Assembly: GCA_963971575.1 (NCBI GenBank)
Contig: OZ020624.1
Span: 27,354,356-27,418,355 of the forward strand
DNA: 64,000 nucleotides
Source: Liopterus haemorrhoidalis
Lineage: Eukaryota > Arthropoda > Insecta > Coleoptera > Dytiscidae
Direction: 5' to 3'
The notes under the pieces were generated by a model. That model saw only the letters and a program-made list of their open reading frames with translations. It searched no databases and was not told the origin of the DNA. This document shows positions 12,044 through 22,990 of the stretch, piece by piece. The translations under genes and the position numbers were made by a program. Within the stretch, counting starts at the first letter, position 1. Every line of letters begins with the position of its first letter.

Positions 12044-12395
12044 CTAAATGGGCTACAGCCCCGGAGCGTAAGCCTTTTGGAATTTTTATTGGTGTTATGT
12101 ACAGAACGGGGCACTTGCCAAGGGCGCTAATGCAGAGATGAGGACCTTATTTTTTCTTGCCAGTCAATTGAATTTTGAGAGGTGAAGACCTTTTTTTGCT
12201 CTTTACTTGTATTTGGGGAGGTGAGGACCTTTTTTTGCTCTTCAAGGTCCTCACCTCCCCAAATTCCAAGTGAAGAGCAAAGAGATTCAAAAACCGGGAC
12301 AATCGGGCGTCCCGAGGACAGTCTTCGGGACACCAGGACAATTGACCGAAAACCGGAACAATCCCGGAAAACCGGGACGGATGGTCACCTTAACT
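12044..12395. mobile_element. probable MITE remnant with GGTCCTCACC minisatellite
   Basis: Holds three units of the 40-bp AGGTCCTCACCTCC/GAAGAGCAAAAAA minisatellite (12140-12285, both orientations). It ends with CCGGGACGGATGGTCACCTT (12376-12395), a diverged form of the TAGGGTGACC terminal repeat seen at 31.2 and 41.0 kb. No target duplication identified. Confidence 0.5.
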
Positions 12396-13194
12396 ATAAA
12401 TATCATTCTTTTTGTTTTTAATTTAAAATTAAGTTTTATCCTCAGTTCTTGTGGAAATCCTGTATTTCGAATATATATTCCAATTAATATAATTTCTCTT
12501 CTGAAAAATTGAAACCAATGTCATGTCACTATTTTATTTTCAATAAATAATCCAGCTGACCTTTTATTGGATAAGTGGAGTGGACTAAAATGTCAACCTG
12601 GTAAATTTACTAATGGTTCACACCTTTTAGACAATTTTATCTCGGATATAGATCCATTACAACACCCTGATTGATCTCAGTTAATTAAGCTTGGCGGAAA
12701 GGGTTTGCCACCAATTTTTTCCAGTTTATAGGTCACAAGGATAAACTCAAATCGAATAACTAACATATTTAGCGTTTAAAACATATTTTTTAGCTGATTC
12801 AAATGCAGCAAGTTTTTTGTTTACTATTTGTTAATAGAGTTCAAGAAAACATTCACTTATTAAGCAATATAGCACCTTAGTTAAAACGGACTTACAAATT
12901 TGACATTGAGAAGTTAAAACAATGCATTTCGAAATTCTTATTGTTAGTGTTAATAACATTAGTAAAAAAGGGAATTTTTAGACCCAAATTAGAAAAGAAT
13001 GAATATATTATTGCAGTATTAAACAATATGTTTAGTTAAGGATAAAATAGGACCACAGCACTCACATCCTGATGTCCTTTCCCGTAATTCAGTGCTTTTC
13101 AAGCGGTGTCACGAATCAGTAGTAAATAGGGATGTAACAATATATCGAAACTCGTTAATTATCGATAATATCGAAGTCCCAAATATCGATTTTA

Positions 13195-13810
13195 GTTGAT
13201 ACTTACTAGGGAAATATTTGAAATGATAGGGAAATATTTGAACTACTAGGAAAATATTTTAAATTCTAGTGAAATATTCGAAATATTTGAAACATCAGGG
13301 AAATATTTGAACTACTAGGCAATATCTGAAATATTAGGAAATATTTGAAATATTGGGAAATATTTGAAATACTAGGAAAATATTTTAAATTCTAGGGAAA
13401 TATTTGAAATAATAGAGAAATATTTGAAATATTTGAACTACTAAGAAATATCTGACATATTAGGAAATATTTGAAATATTGGCAAATATTTGAAATACTA
13501 GGAAAATATTTTAAGTACTAGGGAAATATTTGAAATAATAGAGAAATATTTGAACTACTAGGAAATATTTTAAATTTTAGGGAAATATTTGAAATAATAG
13601 GGAAATATTTGAAATATTAAGAAATATTTGAAATATTAGGGAAATATTGGCAAATATCTGAAATACTAGGAAAATGTTTTAAGTACTAGGGAAATATTTG
13701 AAATACTGGGCCATATTTGAAGTACGTATTAGGAAATATTTGTAATATTAGGAAATATTTGAAATATTAAGAAATATTTACGAAGGAAATATTTGAAATA
13801 CTAGTAAAAT
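13195..13810. repeat. 20-bp AT-rich satellite array
   Basis: About 30 irregular copies of GGGAAATATTTGAAATACTA, with unit variants (AGTACTA, ATTCTA, ATAATA), run through this stretch. It is non-coding. A palindromic TCGATAATATCGA lies just before it. Confidence 0.85.
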
Positions 13811-13833
13811 GTAGTATGTAGTACTAGTAAATT

Positions 13834-13875
13834 AAGTTGTCTAACAACGTACATGACCGTTGTTAGGCAACTTAA
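13834..13875. repeat. hairpin flanking the GTCT-type repeat
   Basis: AAGTTGTCTAACAACG and CGTTGTTAGGCAACTT form a 16-bp stem with two mismatches, around a short loop. It lies just upstream of the repeat at 13896. Confidence 0.6.
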
Positions 13876-13895
13876 TAAATAGGTTGAAATCTTTA

Positions 13896-14155
13896 CCAAA
13901 AGTTGCTCAACTCCTGCGACTGATGTCAAAAGCTTAAATATGAAGTTTGATAAAAATCCTTTTAGCCGAATTTGCTCTGCACGTGTACACAGACAGACAG
14001 ACAGACGGACAGACCGACAGACATCATGCTAAAAATAGTCAAAACGTTATGTAGGGACCTCAATTCGTGGAGACCATCGAAATCTCGAAATGTAAAAATC
14101 GGTATAATCACAATACCTCCCTTATATATGTTGCCGGTCGGTAAAAAACTAGCGT
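13896..14155. repeat. second microsatellite-bearing repeat family, copy 1
   Basis: ACCAAAAGTTGCTCAACTCC, GAATTTGCTCTGCACGTGTA, a short GACA run, then ATCATGCTAAAAATAGTC and a CAATACCTCCCTTAT end. It shares no visible homology with the HINE family apart from the GACA microsatellite. Confidence 0.7.
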
Positions 14156-14307
14156 TATAAATTATTATATAGCGTTATTATTAATTGGCGATCGGTAAAA
14201 ATACTGTGATTTTAATAATGTTCCTTTTAATAATAGAAGTTAATTATGTGTGATTGGAAATTTTTATTTAATATAAATTATAATTATTTGTTGTATATAA
14301 TTTGCAT

Positions 14308-14570
14308 TACCAAAAGTTGTTCAACTCGTGTCATTGATGTCAAAAGCTTAAATATGAAGTTTCATAAAAATCCTTTTAGCCGAATTTGCTCTGCCCATGT
14401 ACACAGACAGACAGACGGACGGACAGACGGACAGACAGACCGACAGACATCATGCTAAAAATAGTCAAAACGTTATGTAAGGACCTTAATTCGTGGACAT
14501 CCATCGAAATCTCGAAATGTCAAAATCGGTATGATCACAATACCTCCCTTATGTTGGCGGTCGGTAAAAA
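14308..14570. repeat. second microsatellite-bearing repeat family, copy 2
   Basis: A direct repeat of 13896-14155 at about 85-90 percent identity, spaced 412 bp from copy 1, with a longer GACA/GACG run at 14404-14448. Confidence 0.7.
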
Positions 14571-14599
14571 TTAATTAAACAATTATATTTGAATAATAC

Positions 14600-15420
14600 C
14601 CCCCCCCCCCTTCTATGAGCTCTCGTCCCGAATTTTGAACTAAAAAATATGGTTACCTTAGTTTTAAAGAGTTATGCTTTACAATGAACTTATGTTCTTC
14701 ATATAACATCCAAAATTTCTGAACCTGTTTGATTGATTTAAGTTCGGCGTTTTTACACCCGTCTGGTTTCTTCGCGGTTTATGCCGGTCGCTGAACCTTT
14801 GTCCAAGGAATGCAGTTCAACCTGCACACATGCACTGTGAGAACCACTTCTTAGCTGCACTTGGATTTGCAACTGATTTCGGATAAGATTCAACATCTTC
14901 ATCCCAACATTAAAACTGAAGTAGAAAAAGACAAAAGTTAAAAGACCTTGGAATAAATAAAAAAGAACTTACTCTATGAAACGGAACAATAACTCTAAAA
15001 GAAATATGAGAAAGTTATTTGGGGTTTTTTATATTATTTTTTTATCTTTCATTACAGCATCCGAAGTGTGAGAATATGTAACAACTCTTATTAATTTTTT
15101 AACACTTTATTATTATGAAATAAAAAGAAAAACACATAAAAGCACAGGTAGATAGCTATGAAAGTTAAGTGCAACAATTATTTAATTTCTAATAATTAGA
15201 TGTTTACTAATTCACTTTCTTTATCTTCATAATCAATTATTAGAAAAAGATATCATCTAAAAAAATAATACTGTTAATAAATACGTCTATAGTTTACTTG
15301 TAATCAAAGATATTTTTTAGATAAACTAAAAACAATATCAAATAAGAACGGTTGTAAATTATTGTAAAATCATTATAGCATCAAGAACCTTCGTCGGTAC
15401 AAATTATTGACTTAAACAAT
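14600..15420. other. no recognisable feature
   Basis: AT-rich sequence with a poly-C run at 14600-14610; no frame above background and no repeat recognised. Confidence 0.45.
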
Positions 15421-15424
15421 AACT

Positions 15425-16156
15425 GCTTTAAAGGGGGGGGGGTCTGATAACCACATTTTAAGCATATTTTTGTGATTTTTTTTTCAAATCTATGGTTAAA
15501 TTTATTCATTTTCAAACTAAGTACATATGTAAAGTATGTTTTGAAGAAGATACAAAAAACATTTGAAGGTAAAATATGGCGAAATGAGCCAGCTGTGGCA
15601 AATCTCCTCAGACTCCGGGAAAAAAATTAGATTTTGCGGTGACCAGCATAACTCGTCACTGGATCATCTGAAATCAAAAATCCAAAAAGATTTTGTTAGT
15701 TTATGAGTTTGCCGAGGTAATGACGTTGAGTTTTTATTTTTAAAATGATTTTTCAGTATTTAGTGTTACTTATAAGACAAAAAAAGAATTCCCCCTAAAA
15801 AAAACCTAAAAATGTGTGATTGTTAAATAAAAAAAAAAACATGAAAAAAAAAATATCTCAACGTCGTTACCTCGGCAAACTCATAAACTAACAAAATCTT
15901 TTTGGATTTTTGATTTCAGATGATCCAGTGACGAGTTATGCTGGTCACCGCAAAATCTAATTTTTTTCCCGGAGTCAGAAGATTTGCCACAGCTGGCTCA
16001 TTTCGCCATAAATTGCCTTCAAAATTTTTTTGTATCTTCTTCCAAACATATTTTATATATGTACTTAGTTTGAAAATGAATAAATTTAACCATAGATTTG
16101 AAAAAAAATCACAAAAATATGCTTAAAATGTGGTTATCAGACCCCCCCTCTTAAGC
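15425..16156. mobile_element. long foldback element, 732 bp
   Basis: Arms of about 300 bp (15425-15735 and 15845-16156) are near-perfect inverted repeats around a spacer of about 110-130 bp. Matching landmarks include GGTCTGATAACCACATTTTA with TAAAATGTGGTTATCAGACC, and GCCGAGGTAATGACGTTGAG with its inverse. AATAACT occurs on both sides (15418-15424 and 16157-16163) as a 7-8 bp target duplication. No coding capacity; foldback or long-TIR MITE. Confidence 0.85.
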
Positions 16157-16888
16157 AATAACTAACAACTTTTATTTGAGACATTTTTTGATAAAGCAGT
16201 ATAAATTAAACAGGTACTTTGTGATGGTGGTTGGTCCTGTGGTGGCCACAGCTGATTTTTTGTTTTCTTGTTTTATTTTTTGTTATATTTTTATAATTTA
16301 GTAACAATTATGGGTGCATTAGTGCAAAAATGCCTATTTCAAGGTTTCCATTTTCACACATTTTAATTTGAACCAGACTAAGATAAATCTTTGTTTTTTC
16401 GAATCTTTACCTTGAACTTTTTGTTAAAAATTAATTAGTAACATCTAATTAAAATTTATCATCCATAATAAAAAAGTTTTTAACAAAACAATGCATGGAA
16501 ATAGATTTTAAACTGCGGTAAAACTGAAAACATTGCAACAAAATGTTATAACAAGTCAAATTGTTTGCTGGAAATAATTGTAAATAAAATATATTATTAT
16601 AAGGACATACAGTTTAAACTTTCCTTTATTACAACAATAAAATTTGCTGCAATTTTAGCATTAAAAGTAAATTTTGCACTATGAGACCAACTCTGTATCT
16701 TGCTCTGGCATACAGACCAATTCTGTAACTCAGTTACTATGATCATAGTTACTAAATGTGTCACTATGAGCAAGATCAGTTACTATCATGAATGAAAGTC
16801 ATTATACTTTTTATAATATTTTATCTTGTAGTAACGTTACTACACAGTAAATTTTTACATAATTGATCTGATAATCTGTCTGTATATA

Positions 16889-18250
16889 CAGTGAATTTAT
16901 TTTTTAACGCAACATGTACTATGTCATTACAATGGATACAGTTTTTGACAGCAATATAAATCGTGTTCATTTTCATTTGCAACATAGACAATTAGTGTGT
17001 ATACTTTTGCTCATTACTGATTTAAAAATTAATCAACATGCATATACAGATGAAGAAAAATAATGATGGTAACTTGGTATAACTCCCAAATGAGTTTAAG
17101 AGAAGTTTTTGCTGTATTTAGTGCAACTTATCCAGATCGGCCAATACCAAATCCCTCTACAATTTCAAGACTAGTTAATAAATTTCATCGCGAAGGATGT
17201 CTTAAGTCAAAACATAATAAAAAAAGAACAACATCCCACGTGCTTACAGAAGATAAGCAGTTGGAAATATTATTACAAGTGGAAGAAAACAATCAAAATA
17301 CTTTAAGATCAATTGCACAAACCGTTGGTGTCAGTATTGGATCTGTTTTTAACTTCTTAAAAAAAGAAAAGTTTCGATCATACAAATTTCAAAATCATCA
17401 AGAATTGTTAAAAAGGGACGCAGCAGTACGTATGGATTTTTGTTTTGAAATGTTTGAAAAAAATAATTCCGACCCAACAATGCTTCAAAGAATTTTATTT
17501 ACAGACGAAGTAACGTTTACTCTAAATGGTGAAATGCGCAGACAAAATTTTAGGTACTGGAGTCGAGAAAATTTACTTTTGTTTCATTCCTCCCGAACTC
17601 AAAATCCGCAAAAATTAAATGTTTGGGCAGGGATAATAGGAACCAATATTATAGGGCCTTTTTTATTGACGGTAACCTTAATGCCGCAAAATATCTAGCC
17701 CAGAATATTAATGAACAAGTATGGTTTCAACATGATGGCGCACAAGTCCATTATTCTAGAATAGTTAAAGAATACTTACATAGAACTTTCCCAAAAAGCT
17801 GGATTGGAACAGGAAGGTCGATGAATTGGCCAGCGAGATCTCCAGATTTGGTAGGCCAATGATTTTTTTTATTGGGGATATTTAAAGGCCAAAGTATATA
17901 ATGGAGAACTTAGGGATGTTGCTGAACTGCAAGACATAATTGTTTAAGCATCCAACAATATACCTCAAGAGTAATTGTTGAATGTTTTGAATCATTTTTA
18001 TGATCGCTTAACATTTTGTATGCAAGTAAACGGAGAAACTTTTGAACATTTATTATAAGTTTTTATTAGTTATTTATTTATTATTATTATTTTTTTTTTA
18101 ATTTGAATTTTCAATAAAATATTTTGATTTTGCTAGTAAATATGGTTTTTTCTATGTTGCAAATGAAAATGAACACGATTTATATTGCTGTCAAAAACTA
18201 TATCCATGGTAATGACATAGTACATGTTGCATAAAAGAATAAATTCACCG
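16889..18250 (+). mobile_element. complete Tc1/mariner-superfamily element with ~100-bp TIRs
   Basis: TA-flanked inverted repeats about 100 bp long (16889-16988 and the inverse at 18150-18250, beginning CAGTGAATTTATT). They bracket a transposase pseudogene. The length of 1.36 kb is normal for the superfamily. Arms still match at nearly all positions, so insertion is relatively recent despite the broken gene. Confidence 0.88.
17063..18059 (+). pseudogene. Tc1/mariner-superfamily transposase, frameshifted
   Basis: Encodes an N-terminal helix-turn-helix region (PNPSTISRLVNKFH; LRSIAQTVGVSIGSVFNFLKK). The catalytic core follows: ILFTDEVTF (first Asp), VWFQHDGAQVHYSR (second Asp) and NWPARSPDL. 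A frameshift lies near 17690, where the frames at 17063 and 17623 overlap. Stops after SPDL remove the segment holding the third acidic residue in-frame. The initiator is uncertain because the frame is closed 12 bp before 17063. Dead copy. Confidence 0.85.
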
Positions 18251-18274
18251 TATGTCTGTATCAGAGCTATGGGC

Positions 18275-18433
18275 ACCATGATAAATCAGGTGAATCCGAT
18301 ACAGCAGGAAATTACGAACAGAATTAAAGCTGTTAATGCATTGTATTTTGCAATTAGTTCCCTCTTCAAAACAAAACTCCTCTCTATGAACACCAAGATC
18401 AGGTTATACCAAGCTATTCGCGACTCAAACTAA
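18275..18433 (+). pseudogene. non-LTR retrotransposon RT C-terminal fragment
   Basis: The frame reads EITNRIKAVNALYFAISSLF then KTKLLSMNTKIRLYQAI. This is the IKxRI.ANxAYF...LKSKLLSxNTKLxxYKTLI segment following the RT domain in many LINEs. It is cut at 18414 by a MITE end. Confidence 0.7.
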
Positions 18434-18650
18434 CTTTGGCGGCGCTGCGTACGACAGTTGATGGCCGACAATATTTTGGCAAACAATATTTCGGCAAAAA
18501 AGCACTGTATTTAAGTCACTATATTTAAAAATAAGTCTTAATTCACATAAACTGCAGCACAACACACTACAAATATTATACAAATATACACTTCTGTTTA
18601 ATTTCCCAAACCGCCACCAGATGTCTCACTGTTATTTGGAGTCGCGAATA
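18414..18650. mobile_element. 240-bp MITE with GCTATTCGCGACTC ends
   Basis: GCTATTCGCGACTC at 18414 and its inverse GGAGTCGCGAATAGT at about 18638-18652, with no coding frame between. It is inserted in the LINE fragment. Confidence 0.55.
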
Positions 18651-19179
18651 GTACAACATTTTCCTAATTTTTTTTCATCTCAAATGTTCATATCAAGAAT
18701 CAAATTTCGTTCTAGTTTTCACCTTCACATTTCCACAAGGCCAAAACTGTAATAACCCAAAAACTTATCAAATTCGGTATCAGTTTTACGCCATTAACAT
18801 TTGAAAATATTGAAATTAAGATGGCCATTAAAAATCTAGGCATTGTATTACATGAGTCATGTTACTAAGCCTTTAGAATTTTTAATGTATTTCCGATAAT
18901 GAATTTATGGCTTTTTTTATTAGTCACAGGTAAAGAAATCATGTAACTATGCAATGAATGAACTACTAGCGCTAAGGTAGCGTAACTCAATACCAAATAG
19001 AGTTCTCGTGGATAGATTGCTTCTATTCCCAAGTGAATCAAATTGTTTTATATTTGTAAATTTGAATTTTAGTGTGTTTATGATATAAAAGCTGTTATGA
19101 CCGTTGTGTTCTACCCTTCATGGCTTCCTCTGCCTCTCTGCTTTCCTTCTCCAATCAACACACTATCTACTCTTTAAAA

Positions 19180-19245
19180 CAAGTATTGTTAAAGACTTCA
19201 TGGTACACTAAAAAATTAACTGTTAGTGTACCATGAAGTCAGTAT
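19180..19245. repeat. hairpin repeat, copy 2
   Basis: GACTTCATGGTACACTA (19194-19210) pairs perfectly with TAGTGTACCATGAAGTC (19224-19240), a 17-bp stem with a 13-nt loop. Inverse copy at 7256. A degenerate AAGTGAAGATCTTTTTTTAG minisatellite-like stretch follows at 19335-19400. Confidence 0.7.
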
Positions 19246-19989
19246 TGAAGTATTTACACTTCTTTTTTTGGTTAAATTTAGTGTAAAGTTTATAGAGCTC
19301 ATGAGCTTTTTTGTTATCAGTTGTATTTGGTAAGTGAAGATCTTTTTTTAGGTCATCACTTGTATTTTTGAAGTATGAACCTTTCTTTTTAGGTCATCAT
19401 GTTGGAAGATAAAGTGCTTTTGGTTAGCACTTATTACCGAGTAATTTCTCAGTCCTATAATAAAATAATTTTGCAGTTTATTGTGGCAATTATTTTAATT
19501 TAGATAAATAAATAGGTTGTCATAAGCGCTAATTGTAGATATTGTGCGCCAAAAATGTTATTTAATTAACTCTTTTTAAAATATATGCTCTAAAATAGAT
19601 TTGAGATCATTAAAATCATTTTGTGTCGTAGCAGGTATAAAATTTCTCAAGTTCTCGATGTCAAAAGTCAAATATTTTTTGTAATACAAGAGCTGAATGT
19701 AGAAACCGGTTTGGCATACACTGACTCAGGAGAAGATTTCTTGCAAGCAACTCGGGAGGAGAAAATATGAAACCTTTCGCATTATACTCTCAATCCGTGA
19801 TATTTCGAAATTGGACAATGATGTTGTTGATACAACTTTTATTGCATTGAAATTAATATTTGCCACAATATTCATAATTTATCATATTAATCATGAATCT
19901 GTACTCTGGAGCATAGAGCTTTAACAAATTCTCTCTATTTCAATCTATAGTTTGCGAGAGTCTTAATTTCGTTAGAGATTAAGAGAGAA

Positions 19990-20400
19990 ATAATTCGTTA
20001 AATATAAACCGTAAAATAGATTTAGTACTCGCGCGCACAAATATTATTAAATCTTTGGAACTAATGAACTGATTTTAATAAAACATAGCTTAAACTCAGA
20101 CCAGATGATGTAGCTAAAAAATTTAAAAACTTTATAAAAATCGAATCAGCTTGTGTAATGGATTCAATTTTAACCGAAAATATGAATTTTAGATAACCCG
20201 CGCGCACAAATATTATTAATAAATACTTTAGAACTTAACAGATATTCAAAATTCTTTCAATTCTGATTAGTTTATAAATCATGTACTAATTTTGTCGTTG
20301 ACAGAACCTATGTTGTTGATAATTTCAAAAAAATGCGTCAAATATGAAAACATGTATTTCGTTTTAACCGCACGCACTTATGTGCCTATATCGTATCAAA
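19990..20400. repeat. diverged tandem repeat, ~170-bp unit
   Basis: CGCGCGCACAAATATTATTA occurs at about 20030 and 20197, and a weaker CCGCACGCACTTATG near 20370, each preceded by an AACCG-AAAATA block. Three old units. Confidence 0.5.
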
Positions 20401-20639
20401 ACTGGATGCAATTGTACTAGACTCTATTAAAAATATTTTGGCAAGTTCGTTTGTACTAGAACGTAATTTAATTTTGTCCAACAATGCTGACCGAAAACTT
20501 AATATCTGCTGAGGAAATGCGTTTGTCAAATCCTTACTATATTTTTCTTGTAGTAGTTTGAAATTTTTCGTCAACTCGGCGCCCTATAATTTTGATTTTC
20601 TGCTGTGCCGGGGTGCACTTGCATTGCCAGCACCCCCAG

Positions 20640-21395
20640 TGGAACGCCCCTGCCAGATGATGAAGTAAACGATAGAAAAAACCGCATGAAAATCGGATCA
20701 TACCCTTTTCACACTAGAACTTTAAGACGAGTGAACTTAAAGTTCACCGATGTTTAACATTGGTTTCCTTTCACACTTGATGTTTAAATCTCCAGTGCTG
20801 TCATTTGCTACAGTACTTTTGTCTTTAAGTTACCGTCTGGAAATAACTAGTTTTGAACTCTCTGCGCAGACGCACATTTTGAATTATTATAAACAAATAT
20901 GGATATTTCATTTTATTCAACAATAAAGACACTACAATAAAGAATATATTACACCTGTATTAACATATAAGTCGATACATTTTATCTCAATTATTGTAGC
21001 TCTGTATTGTATTAAATACATTATTAAAATAAATAATTTTATTATAACAATAAGTATAAACTTCTTATAACGTCGATTTAATACAGTATTCTTGTTTATG
21101 ATAATATAAAATGTTGACAGCAAAAATTCAAACAGTAGTTTTTTATAATAGAAATTATGTTGGCAATGCGGAATATGTTTAACACGCAGATTTGCGTACT
21201 AAAGCTTGCTTGATTTAAACCGAGGCCATTCGTTTCACACCAACACTTTAACTCTCCTTCACTTTAATATCCAAACTTAAACATCTGGTGTGAAAAGGGT
21301 ATCAGCAGTTCTCGAGTGAAAAGAGCACATGCGGATAGACAGAGAGACAGACAGAGATGTTCACTTTTATATATATAGAGATAGATGATGATCGA
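20640..21395 (+). mobile_element. LINE-type 3' end (RTE-like tail) interrupted by a MITE
   Basis: ACCGCATGAAAATCGGATCA resumes after the MITE as TCAGCAGTTCTCGAGTGAAA, then GGATAGACAGAGAGACAGAC and a TTTATATATATAGAGATAG tail. The AAAACCGCATGAAAATCGG...GACAGACAG...TATATATAGA pattern is common at 3' ends of insect RTE-like LINEs. Confidence 0.5.
20701..21301. mobile_element. 601-bp MITE with TACCCTTTTCACAC ends
   Basis: Perfect 14-bp terminal inverted repeats, TACCCTTTTCACAC and GTGTGAAAAGGGTA, with a TCA duplication at 20698-20700 and 21302-21304. The flanking LINE sequence joins cleanly across the insert. Ends resemble the MITE at 8147 (CACACTAGAAC follows on the left in both), so they may be related. 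Confidence 0.8.
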
Positions 21396-22104
21396 CTTAA
21401 TATTGTATCCTAAAATGAATTCTAACCTATTTTTTTGCACAAAGAGACATTAAAATACTTTAACAAGTAACTCTACATATTTTATAATGAGATAACATCA
21501 TCTCCCACAACACAGGAAGTAAAACAACAGAAGAATTAAAATTATAGTTTTACATTGTCAGATTTCCCATCTACTTCCGTTACAAATGCAAATATCCACC
21601 GTGAGATTAAACTTGATTGGTTTCGATTGGAATGGTTAAGCTTATTAAGCTGAGAACAATTTGATGGATTTGGTGAGAATGGTCCAGATATTCTAAAATT
21701 TACTAAAAGATTATTGTGTTATATATTTTTTTATTAATCTACATAGCGCATGACTGAGATAGCTGTCAAACAGATGCTTTGGAAAACAGGTTGCTTTCTA
21801 GATATTTCAGAATCAATGTTAATTGGAAATTACGTCTAGACTGACAACTTCACCGATTCAATCGTTACATATTGCTAATTATATTACGATATTTATGATT
21901 ATATCTAGAGTTTAAGTTTATAATTGCTTTTGAAGTTAAAAACCACAAAGTGCTGCTGCCGTTTTTTCTTGATCGGCTCAGTAGCCAACATTTTTTGTTA
22001 GGGGTACTCAGAAGCCAATTTTTAGGGTTTTGTAGGTATGACAAAAAAACTCTTATACCGGCATTTTATCGTCTGTCTGTCTGTCTAGCCCGACTAACAC
22101 CTCT

Positions 22105-22385
22105 TTACAAAATGGGATTTTTAGGCGGAAAACGGATGTAAACAGATGATGACGTCAAAGACACTGGCAAAGGTTGGTTAAATGGACTAGCAGCAGATTT
22201 CTACGACGAGGGAGTCGTCAAACTCATCGCCCGTTCGGAGAAATGCCTCGATTACGTCGAAAAATAGCGAAAGGATGTTTAGTTATTGTCGAAATAAAAA
22301 TTTTGAAAAAACGTCAGTTTAAACCAGAATGGTTCTTATTAGAAAAATGACCATCGTAATATGACCAAATAAAGTCTCAAAACCT
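22105..22385 (+). pseudogene. mariner transposase C-terminal end and 3' terminus
   Basis: The frame GWLNGLAADFYDEGVVKLIA then RSEKCLDYVEK and a stop (22174-22266) is the standard C-terminus of mariner transposases. A UTR follows (ATTTTGAAAAAACGTCAG, TTTAAACCAGAATGG), ending near GACCATCGTA. Confidence 0.8.
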
Positions 22386-22457
22386 ACATACTTAGGGAGA
22401 TCATTTATAGTTAAAACACACAGTATAGGCCCTAATACTGAACCTTGCGGGATTCTA
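22311..22457 (-). pseudogene. non-LTR RT fragment, second copy
   Basis: The minus frame reads RIPQGSVLGPILCVLTINDL then PKYVGFETLF, the same RT block as at 4812-4990. It abuts the mariner end at the same position as in that copy. Confidence 0.75.
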
Positions 22458-22734
22458 TAACCTTGCTATATAAAAAAAATACTACACATATTTAGAAATC
22501 TAAATAATGGTATTAGGTATTGGAATTAAAATTAACAAAAAAATATTTTAACATAACATTTGTTTTGGTATCCCAAATTATCATCATTCACTTACTAAAT
22601 AACTGCGAAACCCTGAAATGTGTGGAAATTCACACTTCACATCAATTTTTTTGTAAACAAATTATGTGTGTTTGATTACATTCTCCTGCTACTTGTTGTG
22701 TATGATAATATAAAAATGATTATGAAGATTTTAG

Positions 22735-22872
22735 GATGCTTTTAAGTAATGTAAAAGAAATTTTATTTTATGAGGAAGAAAATTCAGAAGAATTTTCCAA
22801 ACCAGAAAATATTTTGGAAAAAGTGTTTGAATATGCAGAGAGTACTGTTCCAAACATGACTACAAATTAATT
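22735..22872 (+). CDS. unrecognised 45-aa frame, doubtful
   Basis: MLLSNVKEILFYEEENSEEF then SKPENILEKVFEYAESTVPN and a stop. The acidic composition and even codon use look protein-like, perhaps the C-terminus of a lost transposon protein. A 64-bp tandem duplication (TTTAAAGTACATTTCCGCTT) follows directly at about 22872-22990. No family recognised. Confidence 0.2.
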
Positions 22873-22990
22873 TAAAGTACATTTCCGCTTGTATCCAAAA
22901 AAAATTCAGTCTTTTTAAACATGTCTACAATTCAATTTAAAGTACATTTCCGCTTATATCCAGAAAATTTTTAGTCTTTTTAAGTATATT
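22860..22990. repeat. tandem duplication of ~64 bp
   Basis: ACTACAAATTAATTTAAAGT...CAGTCTTTTTAAACATGT is repeated twice in direct orientation with few differences. Confidence 0.65.

Larger units (their letters stand above)
22018..22660 (+). mobile_element. HINE copy F, middle replaced by mariner and LINE sequence
   Basis: 5' part TTTTAGGGTTTTGTAGGTAT to (GTCT)n at 22071-22086. 3' part from about 22458 (CTTGCTATATAAAAAAAATA) to the hairpin end GTGTGGAAATTCACAC near 22620. Between lie the mariner and RT remnants listed separately. Confidence 0.75.
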
